This document shows, one piece after another, positions 9,413 through 18,844 of a stretch of DNA of 64,000 bases. The DNA comes from Mesorhizobium sp. M1E.F.Ca.ET.045.02.1.1 (GTDB lineage: Bacteria > Pseudomonadota > Alphaproteobacteria > Rhizobiales > Rhizobiaceae), in the NCBI RefSeq assembly GCF_003952485.1, contig NZ_CP034447.1:124001-188000 (forward strand), written 5' to 3'. The position numbers and the translations under genes are program-made. Position 1 is the first letter of the stretch, and every line of letters starts with the position of its first letter. The notes beneath the pieces are model-generated. The model saw nothing but the letters and a program-made list of their open reading frames with translations. It made no database searches and was not told the DNA's origin.

Positions 9413-10477
9413 GTGCAGTCTTTGATAGCCGCTGCGGTCACACCCGCCATGTTCGAACCAGTTCTGAAACTGTCCCGCACGGTTGTCTCGTGGCTCAATG
9501 ATACAGCAGCGCCCCGCACGCCGTTTCAAAGCCGGATCAACGAGGTGCCGCTATCGGTGCGAACGGCAGGGCTTGTCTGGCAGCAGGAACCTGCTGCCAT
9601 TCCGATGCTTGACTGCGTCTGGAGAGTGGGAGCCGAAACGGTCATCTTGTCGCTGTCGCGCCCGCTCGTAGAGGAGTTCATCACGACAGTGCAGAACGGC
9701 TTGGCCTTCCCTTCCGAGCCAACTGCTTCGCTTATTCTCGAACTCGCTCTTGAGCCGCTTGTCACTCGACTGGAGGAGACGACGCGTCTGAACGTGCAAC
9801 TCGTGCGCGTATGCGAAGCCACGATGCTGGCTCCTCATCTTGAACTCGACATCATTTTCGGCGCGGTCAAGGGCAAGGGCCGTCTATTCCTGTTCACGCC
9901 TCTTGACGGCTTAGTACCGCCTGCGTTTCGCGCGCTAGGCGAACTGCTTGCCCAGTTGCCGCGGCAGCTGGGCGGGCTGCCTCCAGAGCTCCCGCTCATT
10001 GTTGCAGGAGAGGTCGGCACGCTTCGCCTTCCTGCGGCGCTTCTTCGAAGCGCATGTGTCGGTGATGCATTGTTGCCCGATATTGCGCCGTTCGGCCGCG
10101 GCCAGATCACCCTAGCTGTCGGCCAGTTGTGCGCCGGGGCGGATCTTGACGGCGATGAATTAATCTTGCGGGGGCCTTTCCGCCCGCGACCGTGTCCTTT
10201 GGAGAATGCGCATATGACACAACCCGGATCGCAACTGGAGCTTACTAAGGATCTCGACGATGTCGAGATCGTGCTTGTCTTTGAATGCGGCCGCTGGCCT
10301 ATTTCTCTTGGGGAATTAAGAAGTGCCGGCGAAGGGCATATTTTTGAACTTGGATGGCCGATCGACGGCCCGGTCGACATAGTGGCCAATGGTCAGCGTA
10401 TCGGGCGTGGCGACATTGTCCGCATCGGAGAAGAGCTGGGCATCAGGCTCCGTGGCGGGTTTGCATGCAATGAGTGA
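9413..10477 (+). CDS. rhcQ: T3SS C-ring protein RhcQ (SctQ)
   Basis: SctQ forms the cytoplasmic sorting platform with SctK and SctL. The C-terminal SpoA/FliN-like domain is clear (residues about 265-350: DVEIVLVFECGRWPISLGEL, later VDIVANGQRIGRGDIVRI). The frame is open from 9212, but that part lies inside y4yJ and does not look like SctQ. The likely start is GTG 9413 (354 aa, close to homologues); ATG 9449 is the next option. No ATG exists at the y4yJ/rhcQ junction. The stop overlaps the rhcR start in ATGAGTGA. Confidence 0.9.
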   Translation: MQSLIAAAVTPAMFEPVLKLSRTVVSWLNDTAAPRTPFQSRINEVPLSVRTAGLVWQQEPAAIPMLDCVWRVGAETVILSLSRPLVEEFITTVQNGLAFPSEPTASLILELALEPLVTRLEETTRLNVQLVRVCEATMLAPHLELDIIFGAVKGKGRLFLFTPLDGLVPPAFRALGELLAQLPRQLGGLPPELPLIVAGEVGTLRLPAALLRSACVGDALLPDIAPFGRGQITLAVGQLCAGADLDGDELILRGPFRPRPCPLENAHMTQPGSQLELTKDLDDVEIVLVFECGRWPISLGELRSAGEGHIFELGWPIDGPVDIVANGQRIGRGDIVRIGEELGIRLRGGFACNE

Positions 10478-11135
10478 AGCTCAGCCGACAATCCTGGCGC
10501 TTCTTGCGGTTACCGCCGGACTCGGTCTGCTGGTTTTAGCAGTTGCCACGACAACGGCCTTTGTAAAGGTATCAATTGTTCTTTTCCTCGTCCGCAATGC
10601 GCTCGGGACCCAGACCATACCACCCAATGTGGTGCTGTACGCCGCGGCGATGATCCTCACTATGTTCGTTAGTGCGCCCGTTGCTGAGCAGACCTATGAC
10701 CGCATGTCGGATCCCAAGCTCCACTATCAGACATTCGACGACTGGGTAAGCGCCGCTAAAGCCGGAAGTGAGCCCTTGCGCGAGCATCTCAAGAAATTCA
10801 CAAATGAAGAGCAGCGGCGATTTTTCCTATCTTCGACAGAAAAGGTCTGGCCAGAGGAAATGCACGCTGCAGCCACGCCTGATGACTTTGCAATACTTGT
10901 ACCGTCTTTCTTGCTATCAGAATTGAAGCGCGGATTTGAGATAGGATTTCTACTTTATCTGCCTTTTATTGTTATAGATCTGATAGTGACAACTATCTTG
11001 ATGGCAATGGGTATGTCGATGGTCTCACCAACTGTTATATCTGTCCCGTTCAAGATCTTTTTGTTTGTTGCCATTGATGGTTGGTCAAAATTGATGCATG
11101 GGCTTGTGCTGAGTTATACGTTACCGGGAGGCTGA
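10470..11135 (+). CDS. rhcR: T3SS export-gate membrane protein RhcR (SctR)
   Basis: SctR (FliP family) is the five-subunit core of the export gate. From ATG 10470 the protein has 221 residues. Hydrophobic N-terminal helices (LLAVTAGLGLLVLAVATTTAF, then VVLYAAAMILTMFVSAPVAE) are followed by a polar loop. The conserved C-terminal block ILVPSFLLSELKRGFEIGFL then has two more helices, including the methionine-rich ILMAMGMSMVSP. It overlaps rhcQ by 8 nt. Confidence 0.96.
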   Translation: MSEAQPTILALLAVTAGLGLLVLAVATTTAFVKVSIVLFLVRNALGTQTIPPNVVLYAAAMILTMFVSAPVAEQTYDRMSDPKLHYQTFDDWVSAAKAGSEPLREHLKKFTNEEQRRFFLSSTEKVWPEEMHAAATPDDFAILVPSFLLSELKRGFEIGFLLYLPFIVIDLIVTTILMAMGMSMVSPTVISVPFKIFLFVAIDGWSKLMHGLVLSYTLPGG

Positions 11136-11137
11136 TC

Positions 11138-11413
11138 ATCACTGAATCCAGCATCATTACTCTTATGAGCCAATCACTGGTGGTTTTCATGATCTGGATT
11201 CTACCGCCGCTCATTGCATCAGTGGTTGTCGGCCTCGTCATCGGCATCCTCCAGGCGGCGACGCAGATCCAGGATGAAAGCTTGCCGCTCACCGTGAAGC
11301 TTCTGGTCGTTGTCGCGGTGATTGGGCTGTTTGCTCCTGTGCTAAGCGCCCCGCTCATAGAGCTAGCCGATCAGATCTTCACCGAGTTTCCCGCAATGAC
11401 ACTTAGCTACTAG
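11138..11413 (+). CDS. rhcS: T3SS export-gate membrane protein RhcS (SctS), non-standard start
   Basis: SctS (FliQ family) is a two-helix export-gate subunit of about 90 residues. Both helices are clear ([20 protein letters not shown] and [20 protein letters not shown]), with the linker [12 protein letters not shown]. The expected start, seven bases after a strong GGGAGG site at 11126-11131, reads ATC (11138), not ATG. Options are initiation at ATC, at the CTG six bases earlier, at ATG 11165 (loses nine residues), or at ATG 11081 deep inside rhcR. I give the ATC because it matches family length and the ribosome site. Confidence 0.88.
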   Translation: MTESSIITLMSQSLVVFMIWILPPLIASVVVGLVIGILQAATQIQDESLPLTVKLLVVVAVIGLFAPVLSAPLIELADQIFTEFPAMTLSY

Positions 11414-11421
11414 TCCGCCCC

Positions 11422-12240
11422 ATGGACGCGCCATCGGCCGATATTCAAATTCTGATCCAGACGGCTCTCGAACTCGTCGTTGCGGCAGGTCTTGGGGCAG
11501 CCCGCGCGATGGGCATCATGCTGATCTTTCCCGTATTCACACGCTCGCAGATCAGTGGGCTGATCCGGGGCTGTTTGGCTGTTGGCTTCGCACTACCATG
11601 CCTGGCACACGTCAGCGGCGGATTGCCGGCGCTGGATTCTGATACACGCCTGATCCAGCTAACCCTGCTCGGATTCAAGGAAGTTTTTGTCGGTGTACTC
11701 CTTGGCACTTTTCTTGGCATTCCGCTTTGGGGCCTTCAGGCTGCCGGGGAGCTTATCGACAACCAACGCGGCATCAGCAGCCCGACCGCTTCGGCCGATC
11801 CCGCGACGAACAGTCAGGCTTCCGCGATGGGCGTTTTTCTGGGGATCACTGCGATTGCCATATTCGTCGGATCAGGAGGCCTGGAAACTTTGATCAGTGT
11901 CCTGTACCGCAGCTACTTGATCTGGCCGGTGTATCAGTTTCACCCGACACTGAGCGGGCCAGGAGCAATGGAGTTGTTGGGGCTTCTCGACCGCATAATG
12001 CGCACGGCATTATTGGTATCGGGGCCTGTCGTGTTCTTCCTGATACTGATTGATATATCGATGATGCTGCTGCGTCGCTTTGCCCCGCAATTTAAGGCGA
12101 GCCAACTGTCTCCGGCAATCAAGAACATTGTCTTTCCAGTTCTCATGGTCACCTACGCTGCCTATCTGGTGGAGAGCATGAAACTGGAGGTCACACAAGC
12201 CAACGGCGCGCTGGAGTGGTTCGACAAATTGCTGCCATGA
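11422..12240 (+). CDS. rhcT: T3SS export-gate membrane protein RhcT (SctT)
   Basis: SctT (FliR/SpaR family) closes the export-gate helix. The 272-residue protein has about six to eight hydrophobic helices. Family landmarks include the N-terminal [20 protein letters not shown], the [13 protein letters not shown] loop and the C-terminal [20 protein letters not shown] block. ATG 11422 lies 8 bp after rhcS, and the stop overlaps the rhcU start by 4 nt. Confidence 0.96.
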   Translation: MDAPSADIQILIQTALELVVAAGLGAARAMGIMLIFPVFTRSQISGLIRGCLAVGFALPCLAHVSGGLPALDSDTRLIQLTLLGFKEVFVGVLLGTFLGIPLWGLQAAGELIDNQRGISSPTASADPATNSQASAMGVFLGITAIAIFVGSGGLETLISVLYRSYLIWPVYQFHPTLSGPGAMELLGLLDRIMRTALLVSGPVVFFLILIDISMMLLRRFAPQFKASQLSPAIKNIVFPVLMVTYAAYLVESMKLEVTQANGALEWFDKLLP

Positions 12241-13274
12241 GCGACACAAGTGAAGAGAAGACACACGCCGCCAGCCCGAAGAAGTTAAGTGAAGCGCGCA
12301 AAAAAGGACAGCTGCCACGTAGCTCCGATTTCGTCCGCGCGGTCGGGACTTGCGCTGGGCTCGGCTACCTTTGGCTAAGAGGCAGCGTGATCGAGGACAA
12401 ATGCCGGGAAGCGCTCCTATTAGCCACCAAGTTGCAGAGCCTACCTTTCGATACCGCGGTGCCGCAGGCATTGGTTGTGCTCGTCCAACTCACCGTCGCG
12501 GCTGTTGGCCCGCTGCTTGGAACCCTCGTCGCCGCGGTGATTTTGGCCAGCCTGCTAGCCAATGGTGGATTTGTCTTCTCTCTGGAGCCGATGAAGCTCA
12601 GCTTTAAGAAAATTGACCCCTTTGAAGGGCTGAAGCGCTTGGGGTCTGCTCGTTCCATGGTCGAAGTCTGCAAGACCATGTTCAAGGTATTGGTTCTCAG
12701 CGCAACCTTTTCCATTGTCCTTCTCGGGATGTGGAAGACAATGGTCCCTCTGCCGATCTGCGGCATGGGCTGTGTTGGCCTCATCTTTATGGAGACAAAA
12801 TTGCTGATGGGAATTGGCGCCGGCGCACTGCTGGTCGGCGGACTGATCGATCTCCTGCTCCAGCGCGCGTTGTATCTGCGCGAAATGCGCATGACCAATA
12901 CCGAAGTGACGCGCGAGTCGAAGGATCAGCAAGGAGCGCCAGAGTTGAAAGGTGAACAGCGTCGCATCCGCGAGGAGGCGGCCGACGAGCCTGCGCTTGG
13001 CGTGCATCGCGCCACGCTGGTCTTAACAGGAAGGGCGGTCCTGATCGGTCTGCGTTACGTTCGCGGTGAAACCGGGGTGCCGTTCTTAGTTTGCCGTGCC
13101 GAAGGTGAGCGCGTTTCACATGTGTTGAGTGAGGCGCGGGCACTACGCCTGACGATCGTCCATGACCATGTCTTAGCGCGTCAGCTGATAAGCACTACAA
13201 AACTCGGCCACGCGGTTCCTATGCAATATTTCCAGCCTGTCGCGAAAGCATTCTTTGCCGCAGGCTTGGCCTAG
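12237..13274 (+). CDS. rhcU: T3SS substrate-specificity switch RhcU (SctU), NPTH motif replaced
   Basis: SctU/FlhB proteins have four membrane helices and a cytoplasmic domain that normally cleaves itself in an NPTH loop to switch export specificity. The 345-residue product begins with the family [20 protein letters not shown] block, has the four helices over residues 30-215, and the linker helix [20 protein letters not shown]. At the cleavage loop it reads [18 protein letters not shown]. The NPTH tetrapeptide is replaced by GRAV, so classical autocleavage is not expected. Otherwise the gene looks intact. It starts in the rhcT stop (ATGA). Confidence 0.94.
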   Translation: MSDTSEEKTHAASPKKLSEARKKGQLPRSSDFVRAVGTCAGLGYLWLRGSVIEDKCREALLLATKLQSLPFDTAVPQALVVLVQLTVAAVGPLLGTLVAAVILASLLANGGFVFSLEPMKLSFKKIDPFEGLKRLGSARSMVEVCKTMFKVLVLSATFSIVLLGMWKTMVPLPICGMGCVGLIFMETKLLMGIGAGALLVGGLIDLLLQRALYLREMRMTNTEVTRESKDQQGAPELKGEQRRIREEAADEPALGVHRATLVLTGRAVLIGLRYVRGETGVPFLVCRAEGERVSHVLSEARALRLTIVHDHVLARQLISTTKLGHAVPMQYFQPVAKAFFAAGLA

Positions 13275-13542
13275 TCATTGGAAGTCCACGACTGCCCAGT
13301 TCAAAACTGACCTGGTTCCATGCTAGTGGCAAATGTCGGCTGGCCATCCGTGCCCAAGTGTCTCTGTCAGGCCAACCGCGCAACCGCGGGCCTGGGGCAA
13401 TCACTCCCCTCGGATCTGCCACCCAGCAACTACGGCAAGTCCTCCGGGCATGACCTTTCAGCCTCTGCTGGCCGGTGCGTGGCGCAGTCCGAGGTTTTGA
13501 GGCCGGCAGTGCGGATTTGATTCGTGCAGCCGTTGGAATGCC
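13275..13542. other. Non-coding gap between rhcU and nopP
   Basis: No gene is recognisable. Together with the tts box that follows, it separates the operon from nopP. Confidence 0.5.
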
Positions 13543-13570
13543 CTCGTCAGCTAGTCGTCAACTAAGCGAC
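13543..13570 (+). promoter_or_regulatory. tts box upstream of nopP
   Basis: TCGTCAGCTAGTCGTCAACT carries the two GTCA half-sites at tts-box spacing, about 65 bp before the nopP start. Confidence 0.8.
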
Positions 13571-13630
13571 CTATGTTGAACAGCCGTGCTAACTTGAGCT
13601 CGGTTGCGAAACATAGGAGTACGAATCGTC

Positions 13631-14434
13631 ATGTATGGTCGAATTGGTGGCTCATCCGATAGTTACCGCGCGCATAATGCCGGCGAGCAATCGGATGCAG
13701 GAAGCGAAGGGTTCGCGGACACATTTGCCCGAATGCACTTATCCGGATCGGAAGGTAGCGGCGCCTCATCATCGGCGGCTCCCCAAGCATACTCCCTCAA
13801 TTCCCGACCTCCTGTGGTGGAGATCAACAGGACTTCCTTCAGGAGACAGGTGAGGCAATTTCATGGTGATGAAATCACGCACATCGCCGACAATCCTCAA
13901 GAGTATTCGGAGTTCGTATCGTCACGAGCCAGGCGCACCGCGGACGTTGCTCAGCAATATGGCATCCGTCGAGATACGGAGCACGCGCGATATTTCAGTT
14001 ACCAATTGGGAGACCGGAGTGCCGGACTGCTGAGAATGGAAGGCGGATTCAGCATGAACGAGTTCGAATCGGAAAGTTGGCGGGAACAATTTCCTGGTCG
14101 AACTGAGGTCACTTCCATAGTGGATCTTCAAGTCGCCCATCCGCTCGTCGAAAATGCGGGCGATATTCTGCTGGAGCATCAACTTCGGATAGACGGCGAC
14201 CGACCGTTGCTGAATTGGCGTGCGGCTAATCCGGAAGCACAAGCGCGCGCGCAGACGATGGGGTTTGTTGAAGTGGATCATGGCGACCTGGTGCTTGACC
14301 CTACGCAGCATCCCGACAAATGGACGAAGAACAGTGCCGGTGAGTGGCAGCGTGCAGGCAAACCTCCACTCTATCTCCACAAAACCGAGGACAGCGACAG
14401 CAGCGATAGCGGGTCTGACGACGATTTCATGTGA
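13631..14434 (+). CDS. nopP: Type III secreted effector NopP
   Basis: NopP is a rhizobial effector delivered into root cells, phosphorylated by host kinases and able to change host range. The 267-residue protein starts MYGRIGGSSDSY and has a Ser/Ala-rich, unstructured secretion region over about residues 1-60. A folded core follows (RRTADVAQQYGIRRDTEHAR, then VVDLQ-like and NWRAANPEAQARAQTMGF segments), and the tail is acidic and serine-rich (DSDSSDSGSDDDF). The core has an acetyltransferase-like look, but I would not assign an activity. A TTG at 13604 in frame is an alternative start. Its tts box and place after rhcU match NGR234. Confidence 0.85.
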   Translation: MYGRIGGSSDSYRAHNAGEQSDAGSEGFADTFARMHLSGSEGSGASSSAAPQAYSLNSRPPVVEINRTSFRRQVRQFHGDEITHIADNPQEYSEFVSSRARRTADVAQQYGIRRDTEHARYFSYQLGDRSAGLLRMEGGFSMNEFESESWREQFPGRTEVTSIVDLQVAHPLVENAGDILLEHQLRIDGDRPLLNWRAANPEAQARAQTMGFVEVDHGDLVLDPTQHPDKWTKNSAGEWQRAGKPPLYLHKTEDSDSSDSGSDDDFM

Positions 14435-14453
14435 TTTGTCGACCCGCCGCCGA

Positions 14454-14481
14454 GCCTTGCAACTGGTGACGGTTGCAAGGC
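14454..14481 (+). terminator. Hairpin just after nopP
   Basis: GCCTTGCAAC and GTTGCAAGGC form a perfect 10-bp stem around an 8-nt loop, 19 bp past the nopP stop. No T-run follows, so intrinsic termination would be weak. Confidence 0.5.
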
Positions 14482-14976
14482 TGTTGGCAGTGAATGCTAA
14501 TTGTCCGGCGACAGCCCCGCCTTAGCGCCAGCGCCGCCGAGCGATCCAGCCCATCTCCCAGACAATAAACTGCGGATGCGCATCGTGGGTGCTTGCGAGC
14601 GGATTGTATTCGGGCCGGAACTCCGCCTCTTGGATACGAGCTCTCCCGAATCCAATTTTCTCCACCACACCGTTGGGTCGTTGCGATGCGCCGATCCCGA
14701 TCGGATCGGCTATGCCTGCTCCGCGCTCGCAGGAAGACCTTCCGCCTCGATCTTGGCGGCGCGATCTCGGCGATAAGTTGGATGGGAGGCAAGATACGCC
14801 GCCACGTCAACAGCAGGTAACGCGACATCGCAAATCGGCCCTGACGGTAGCCGATCGACTCCAATCGCCGGACCGCGACTCGCGCAGCGGCATTCGCGGT
14901 TTGGCCAGGAGAAATGCTCGCTGACTCACAGCGTGGCCGGCCGCATTCTGCCCTAGACCCCAAAGTACGTGCCCTG
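14482..14976. other. Region between nopP and the convergent effector gene
   Basis: Frames on both strands are open over 300-600 bases, but none shows a recognisable family. The GC-rich composition explains the open frames. Confidence 0.4.
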
Positions 14977-17427
14977 TCATGCAGCCTGCGCCGACGGGAG
15001 CTCGGCACGCGAATGGCGTGGTTGGCGGCCAAGCCCCGAGGTCAACAAGGACTTACAGAAAGCGGGGGTGAGTTTGCCGCGATGAATTATGACCTTCTCG
15101 CGACCGGACCTAGCATCGGCTTCCTCTCGCTCTCGATTGTAGCCGCGCTGTTCGTTGGATTTAACGTGGCAAGCGGTGAATTCGGAATCAGCCAGCCCTT
15201 CCAAGTTTCTGGCCATGACGGGGCGACTCGTGTGGATGTGCACCCACATCGGGCTCGGCATCGCACCATTGACCAGCATCTTGGGCTGCAGCTTCATCTC
15301 AAACAGCTTTCCTGGCTCGCCACGCAGCGCGACCGGTGCCTCCGGCGGCATCAATTCGTCGGCATTGCACAAATGTTCCAGGTATTTTTGCGCCGGAAAT
15401 GCGTAGGTCTTCATGCAATCAGTCGTAATGCCGGCTTTTCCTTCATTCAATGCGTTGGCCTGTCCCAGCACCATGTTCAGCAACCCTTTGAGCTGGTCTG
15501 TGCGTTCGTGCACTTTGGGTAGCTGGGTGGAGGTGAGTAGCAGGCGTACATTACGCCCCTGCAACCCGGCGAGACAGGTTTGCATCTCAATGGCCTGGGC
15601 TCGCAGGTACTGGGCCACATCGTCCACGACCTTACCGGCCTCCTCAGGCTTCATCTGGCGCACTTGGGAGACGACGCTTTGCTGACCGGCCAGATCGAAC
15701 TGCAAAAGTTCGTCCAATCGTTTGAGCCGCTCCGTCAATACCTCCATTGACAACGCGGCGCCCCCGATTGTCGAGCCTGCCCCCGACGAACTCGCAGCCA
15801 CCTCTTGCGCTCTCACCTGTGTACTCGCAACTTGATCCGAGCGCGCGAGAACCTTGGCTGCTGGCACTGTGCCGGCGTTCGCAGCGACTGGTGTTGATGG
15901 CTGCCCGGCGGCAGAAGTCCCGGCGCGAGCTGCCGACTTATGCTTTGACTTCCCTTTCCTTCGCGCTGTAGTGCCTTCTGACACTGCAGCCGTACCAGCA
16001 GTGTCAGCCGGTATCGCAGCGCCTGCCCTGGCCGGCATCGCAGCGCCCGCCTGGGCCTGTGGCGCCATGATGGCTGACGGCGGAGACTGCAGGTTCAACA
16101 AGTGCATGGCATCGTGCGCAGTGATCCATGCATCGTCCACGATCCGTTCGAACAGTTTCAATGGGAGGCCGGCATCTGGGTAGGTATGGCTTAGCTTGGT
16201 ATGCACCTCGTGCAACGCCAATCCAAAATCCGAAAGCCGCTCCATGATTTTTTCTACAACCGCGCAATCATGAGCGTTGAGTGCTTTGCCATCATCCATT
16301 ATGCCCTTCGCCAAAGAGAGGGCGCGAAGAGCTTCTTGAACGGCGCTTGCCATCAGCTGCACCACTCCATTTCGACCGACGAGGAGTTCCTTCAAATCTG
16401 GCTCGAACCTGCTCGCCCGCAGTTCAATCTTGGCCCGCGCAAGACCGATCCGCTCACGGACCAGCCAGATCCTGACACTCAGTACCGAGCCGGCACGCAG
16501 CCGCAGTGCGCACCGCTCGGCTTCCCGCATCACGGGCGTTCCACTGGATAGGCTAGCGGTGGCAGCGCAGGCGGATCGCTGCCGTTCGGAGCGCCATGCC
16601 TTTTTTTCCCACCACTTAATTGCCGCCGTATGGTGGTTCTCCACATTTAAAATCAACAGCTCCTGCCGGTCCGCCTGGGAGTAGGAGTAGAGTTTATCGA
16701 CCATACCTGCCGCTTTCTTGGTCTTTTTGTCCAATTTCGTGATCGTCGACAGGCCAAGTTTGTCTACTTCATTCGCGGCGTCGCACACGATCTGGCAACA
16801 TCTACGCACCTTGTCGTCTGGCATAATTGTCTGCGCCTCAGCCGCAGGCAGGCTAGCGCGGTACTCCAGAATTGCTGAGGCTGCATCGACGACCCGACTG
16901 ATCAGCTCCACCGCCTCCTCGGGGACGTCGGTTTTCCTGGCCGCAGCCTCGCAATCAGTCAGTTGTTGAACAAGACTGTTCATTCTGAGCTGTGTCGGAC
17001 TGATATCTTCATTTGACGATGAGCTGGTGCCTTCCACCTGCGCGGTTGATAGTTGGCTACCGACCGGCGCCATGGCTTCGCCCTCAGACATGGAGGGAGA
17101 ACCGCGCCGCCTTGCGGCTGCGCCACGTGGCGCTACGGTTCCGCGTGGTGGCGCAGCGGCTCCACGTGGCGGTGCGTTCAGGATTTGATCTTCGCCAATC
17201 GAGGCGCCTGGCAGACTTTCGCGGGCATCGCCTGGACCGCGCGCAACTGGAAGGGAGGAGGGCCTCCTATCGGCGTCCCCAGAGCGCATCTGCTCCACAA
17301 CGGAATCGAATGACTGTCCACCTTCTCCCGCAGCAAGACTTGATTGCGAAAGGGAACTGCTCGCCCGCCCCGCGCGGCTGGCTCCAGTTTCAGCCTGCGA
17401 TTTCCGTGGTCGGCCAATGCCCTTCAT
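14977..17427 (-). CDS. Candidate type III effector, large helical protein
   Basis: I cannot name this 816-residue product. From ATG 17427, which has a GGAG site, the N-terminus is Ser/Arg/Gly-rich and lacks a Sec signal, as in T3 effectors. Near residues 80-110 is a Pro-Arg-Gly-Ala run (APPRGAAAPPRG, VAPRGAAA). The central part is mostly helices (LARAKIELRASRFEPDLKEL, IMERLSDFGLALHEVHTKL), then an Ala/Pro/Ser linker near 490-570, then a second helical domain. The C-terminal block has GKLFEMKLQPKMLVNG and WVHIHTSRPVMARNLEGL. A tts box about 460 bp upstream in the right direction supports secretion. A relation to XopP-like effectors is only an impression. Confidence 0.7.
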   Translation of the reverse strand: MKGIGRPRKSQAETGASRAGRASSSLSQSSLAAGEGGQSFDSVVEQMRSGDADRRPSSLPVARGPGDARESLPGASIGEDQILNAPPRGAAAPPRGTVAPRGAAARRRGSPSMSEGEAMAPVGSQLSTAQVEGTSSSSNEDISPTQLRMNSLVQQLTDCEAAARKTDVPEEAVELISRVVDAASAILEYRASLPAAEAQTIMPDDKVRRCCQIVCDAANEVDKLGLSTITKLDKKTKKAAGMVDKLYSYSQADRQELLILNVENHHTAAIKWWEKKAWRSERQRSACAATASLSSGTPVMREAERCALRLRAGSVLSVRIWLVRERIGLARAKIELRASRFEPDLKELLVGRNGVVQLMASAVQEALRALSLAKGIMDDGKALNAHDCAVVEKIMERLSDFGLALHEVHTKLSHTYPDAGLPLKLFERIVDDAWITAHDAMHLLNLQSPPSAIMAPQAQAGAAMPARAGAAIPADTAGTAAVSEGTTARRKGKSKHKSAARAGTSAAGQPSTPVAANAGTVPAAKVLARSDQVASTQVRAQEVAASSSGAGSTIGGAALSMEVLTERLKRLDELLQFDLAGQQSVVSQVRQMKPEEAGKVVDDVAQYLRAQAIEMQTCLAGLQGRNVRLLLTSTQLPKVHERTDQLKGLLNMVLGQANALNEGKAGITTDCMKTYAFPAQKYLEHLCNADELMPPEAPVALRGEPGKLFEMKLQPKMLVNGAMPSPMWVHIHTSRPVMARNLEGLADSEFTACHVKSNEQRGYNREREEADARSGREKVIIHRGKLTPAFCKSLLTSGLGRQPRHSRAELPSAQAA

Positions 17428-17886
17428 ATTGCGTCTCCGTAGTAGGCGAGAATGTGCTGCTATTGTGCTGGCGGCTGACGAGACCAGCGGCATCTTTCGG
17501 TTAACGTCACGGTCAGCCAGACCCGCGACGGCGTAATGTTCCCGCCAAAGTGCTTCTCAGTAGCAGGCCAAGATTGGCCCGAGCTCACAGGACTTTCGCA
17601 ACGTTGCCATCGATGTCCTGAGATTATCAGCGCTTCAGTCCGCCGATTTCCAGGAACAGCGAATGAAATCAGACCAACTCGGCTAGCTCCCCTTCCTAGA
17701 CACGTGCCTGACGATTTTATTGAGGCGTCACTCCTCTCGTTCGCCACCGACAAAGTCACACATTTGCTTCAGAGAAGCGTGTGCGTTGCGTATCGCGCGG
17801 GAAACCATTTCGATCTATAGTTACAAAAAGTGTCGAGACGGGACCTTTGGATCCGAAGGTCAGGCACGGCCGGCCTAGATAGACCG
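17428..17886. other. Long leader between the tts box and the candidate effector
   Basis: No gene is recognised. The distance from tts box to start codon (about 460 bp) is unusually long, so a lost small gene or a long 5' UTR is possible. Confidence 0.4.
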
Positions 17887-17912
17887 CTTGGCTGACGATT
17901 AGCTGACGATGG
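17887..17912 (-). promoter_or_regulatory. tts box facing the candidate effector gene
   Basis: Read leftward it contains TCGTCAGCTAATCGTCAGCC, two GTCAGC half-sites at tts spacing. Confidence 0.78.
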
Positions 17913-18353
17913 GAGTTCTCACGAACAGGGCAAGAAAATCCGACCGCTTCAAGCTTTCGATATGGTGAGAAGAGGATCCGCACCGGCCTCCCAAAGCCGG
18001 CAGACCATCCCATGTTCGTACGGTCGCCGACCTTCTCGAAGCCAATGAGCTCACCGCGCCGGGCCGTGATGTGCAGGCGAGAGAATGGTGATGCAAAGAC
18101 CGAGTTCCTGCTCGTTGCGTGCGCCCGTGGAGCCAGCAAGAATACGGTCATTGCGGTCATGCAGCACGTGGACCGTGTCTCCTGTTCGACACCACAGCAT
18201 CGAGGATGCAAACGAGCTGCTGCGGCTGCCATTCGGTCGCGGCATGCGTGGACGGCGGGATTGGCCGAACAGCCGAGATCGTGGTCGACTTTTCGATGCG
18301 AGAGCAACATCCTGCAGAGCATACGTTTTTGCGCTGGCCGGTTTTTGTCAAAA
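17913..18353. other. Divergent region between two tts boxes
   Basis: Open frames on both strands carry nothing I recognise. One reverse frame (RTGDTVHVLHDRNDRILAGS, near 18130-18190) looks protein-like and may be a gene scrap. Confidence 0.35.
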
Positions 18354-18383
18354 GCCGTCAGGTTCTCGAAAGCTCCCGCCCTT
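18354..18383 (+). promoter_or_regulatory. tts box upstream of nopC-nopA
   Basis: CCGTCAGGTTCTCGAAAGCT matches the tts consensus closely, 60-90 bp before nopC. Confidence 0.85.
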
Positions 18384-18442
18384 AGCTTGATCGAGGTTAA
18401 CCTTTAACACGTCGCCGCCAATGGCAAATGCCGGAGTACCTG

Positions 18443-18772
18443 ATGATAGCAGCAATTGGGAGTGGAGTTGGCAACCTCGGGACTTCCTTGATCCGAAAGG
18501 GCCATGGGGATTCGAAATCCGAGCATTCTGGTGATGGCAAGCCGGCTGGTGGCAATGATGGCAAGCCAGCTGGTGGGAATGATGGCAAGCCAGCTGGCGG
18601 GAACGATCGGGCGGATAACCGGACCGTTTCAAATGATCAACTTCAAGACAACTCACAGTCTGCAGCACAAAGTGAAGCCTTCCAAAGTATCCTGCGATCG
18701 TTCGCGTTCCAATTCGCGAACGATGCGATGGCTGAGGCCGATGAAGCTTTGGATGACACAGAAGATGCCTGA
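18443..18772 (+). CDS. nopC: Secreted protein NopC
   Basis: NopC is a small T3SS-exported protein encoded just before nopA. The 109-residue product begins with a Gly/Ser-rich stretch (IAAIGSGVGNLGTSLIRK), continues through three copies of the octapeptide GKPAGGND, and ends in a helical acidic segment (SILRSFAFQFANDAMAEADE) that I take as the conserved part. ATG 18443 has GGAG at good spacing. ATG 18428 in the same frame would add five residues but lacks a ribosome site. There is no Sec signal or membrane segment. It shares the 18354 tts box with nopA. Confidence 0.72.
   Translation: MIAAIGSGVGNLGTSLIRKGHGDSKSEHSGDGKPAGGNDGKPAGGNDGKPAGGNDRADNRTVSNDQLQDNSQSAAQSEAFQSILRSFAFQFANDAMAEADEALDDTEDA
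18536..18607 (+). repeat. Three tandem 24-bp repeats inside nopC
   Basis: Three near-perfect 24-bp units (18536-18559, 18560-18583, 18584-18607) each encode GKPAGGND. They differ by a few silent changes, so unit number could vary by slippage without shifting the frame. Confidence 0.92.
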
Positions 18773-18844
18773 CGCGGGAAAATCCGGCGTGAGGTCATAC
18801 AGGCCGTTATTGACGGCACAACTCCAACAGAAAAAGGAATGACC

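Noticed and set aside
14427..15032. 201-codon reverse frame between nopP and the candidate effector gene
   Set aside because: Arg/Ser-rich composition typical of a GC-rich shadow frame, overlapping the 3' ends of two real genes.
17756..18322. 188-codon reverse frame spanning a tts box
   Set aside because: It overlaps the regulatory sites and has no recognisable domain; composition is not convincing.
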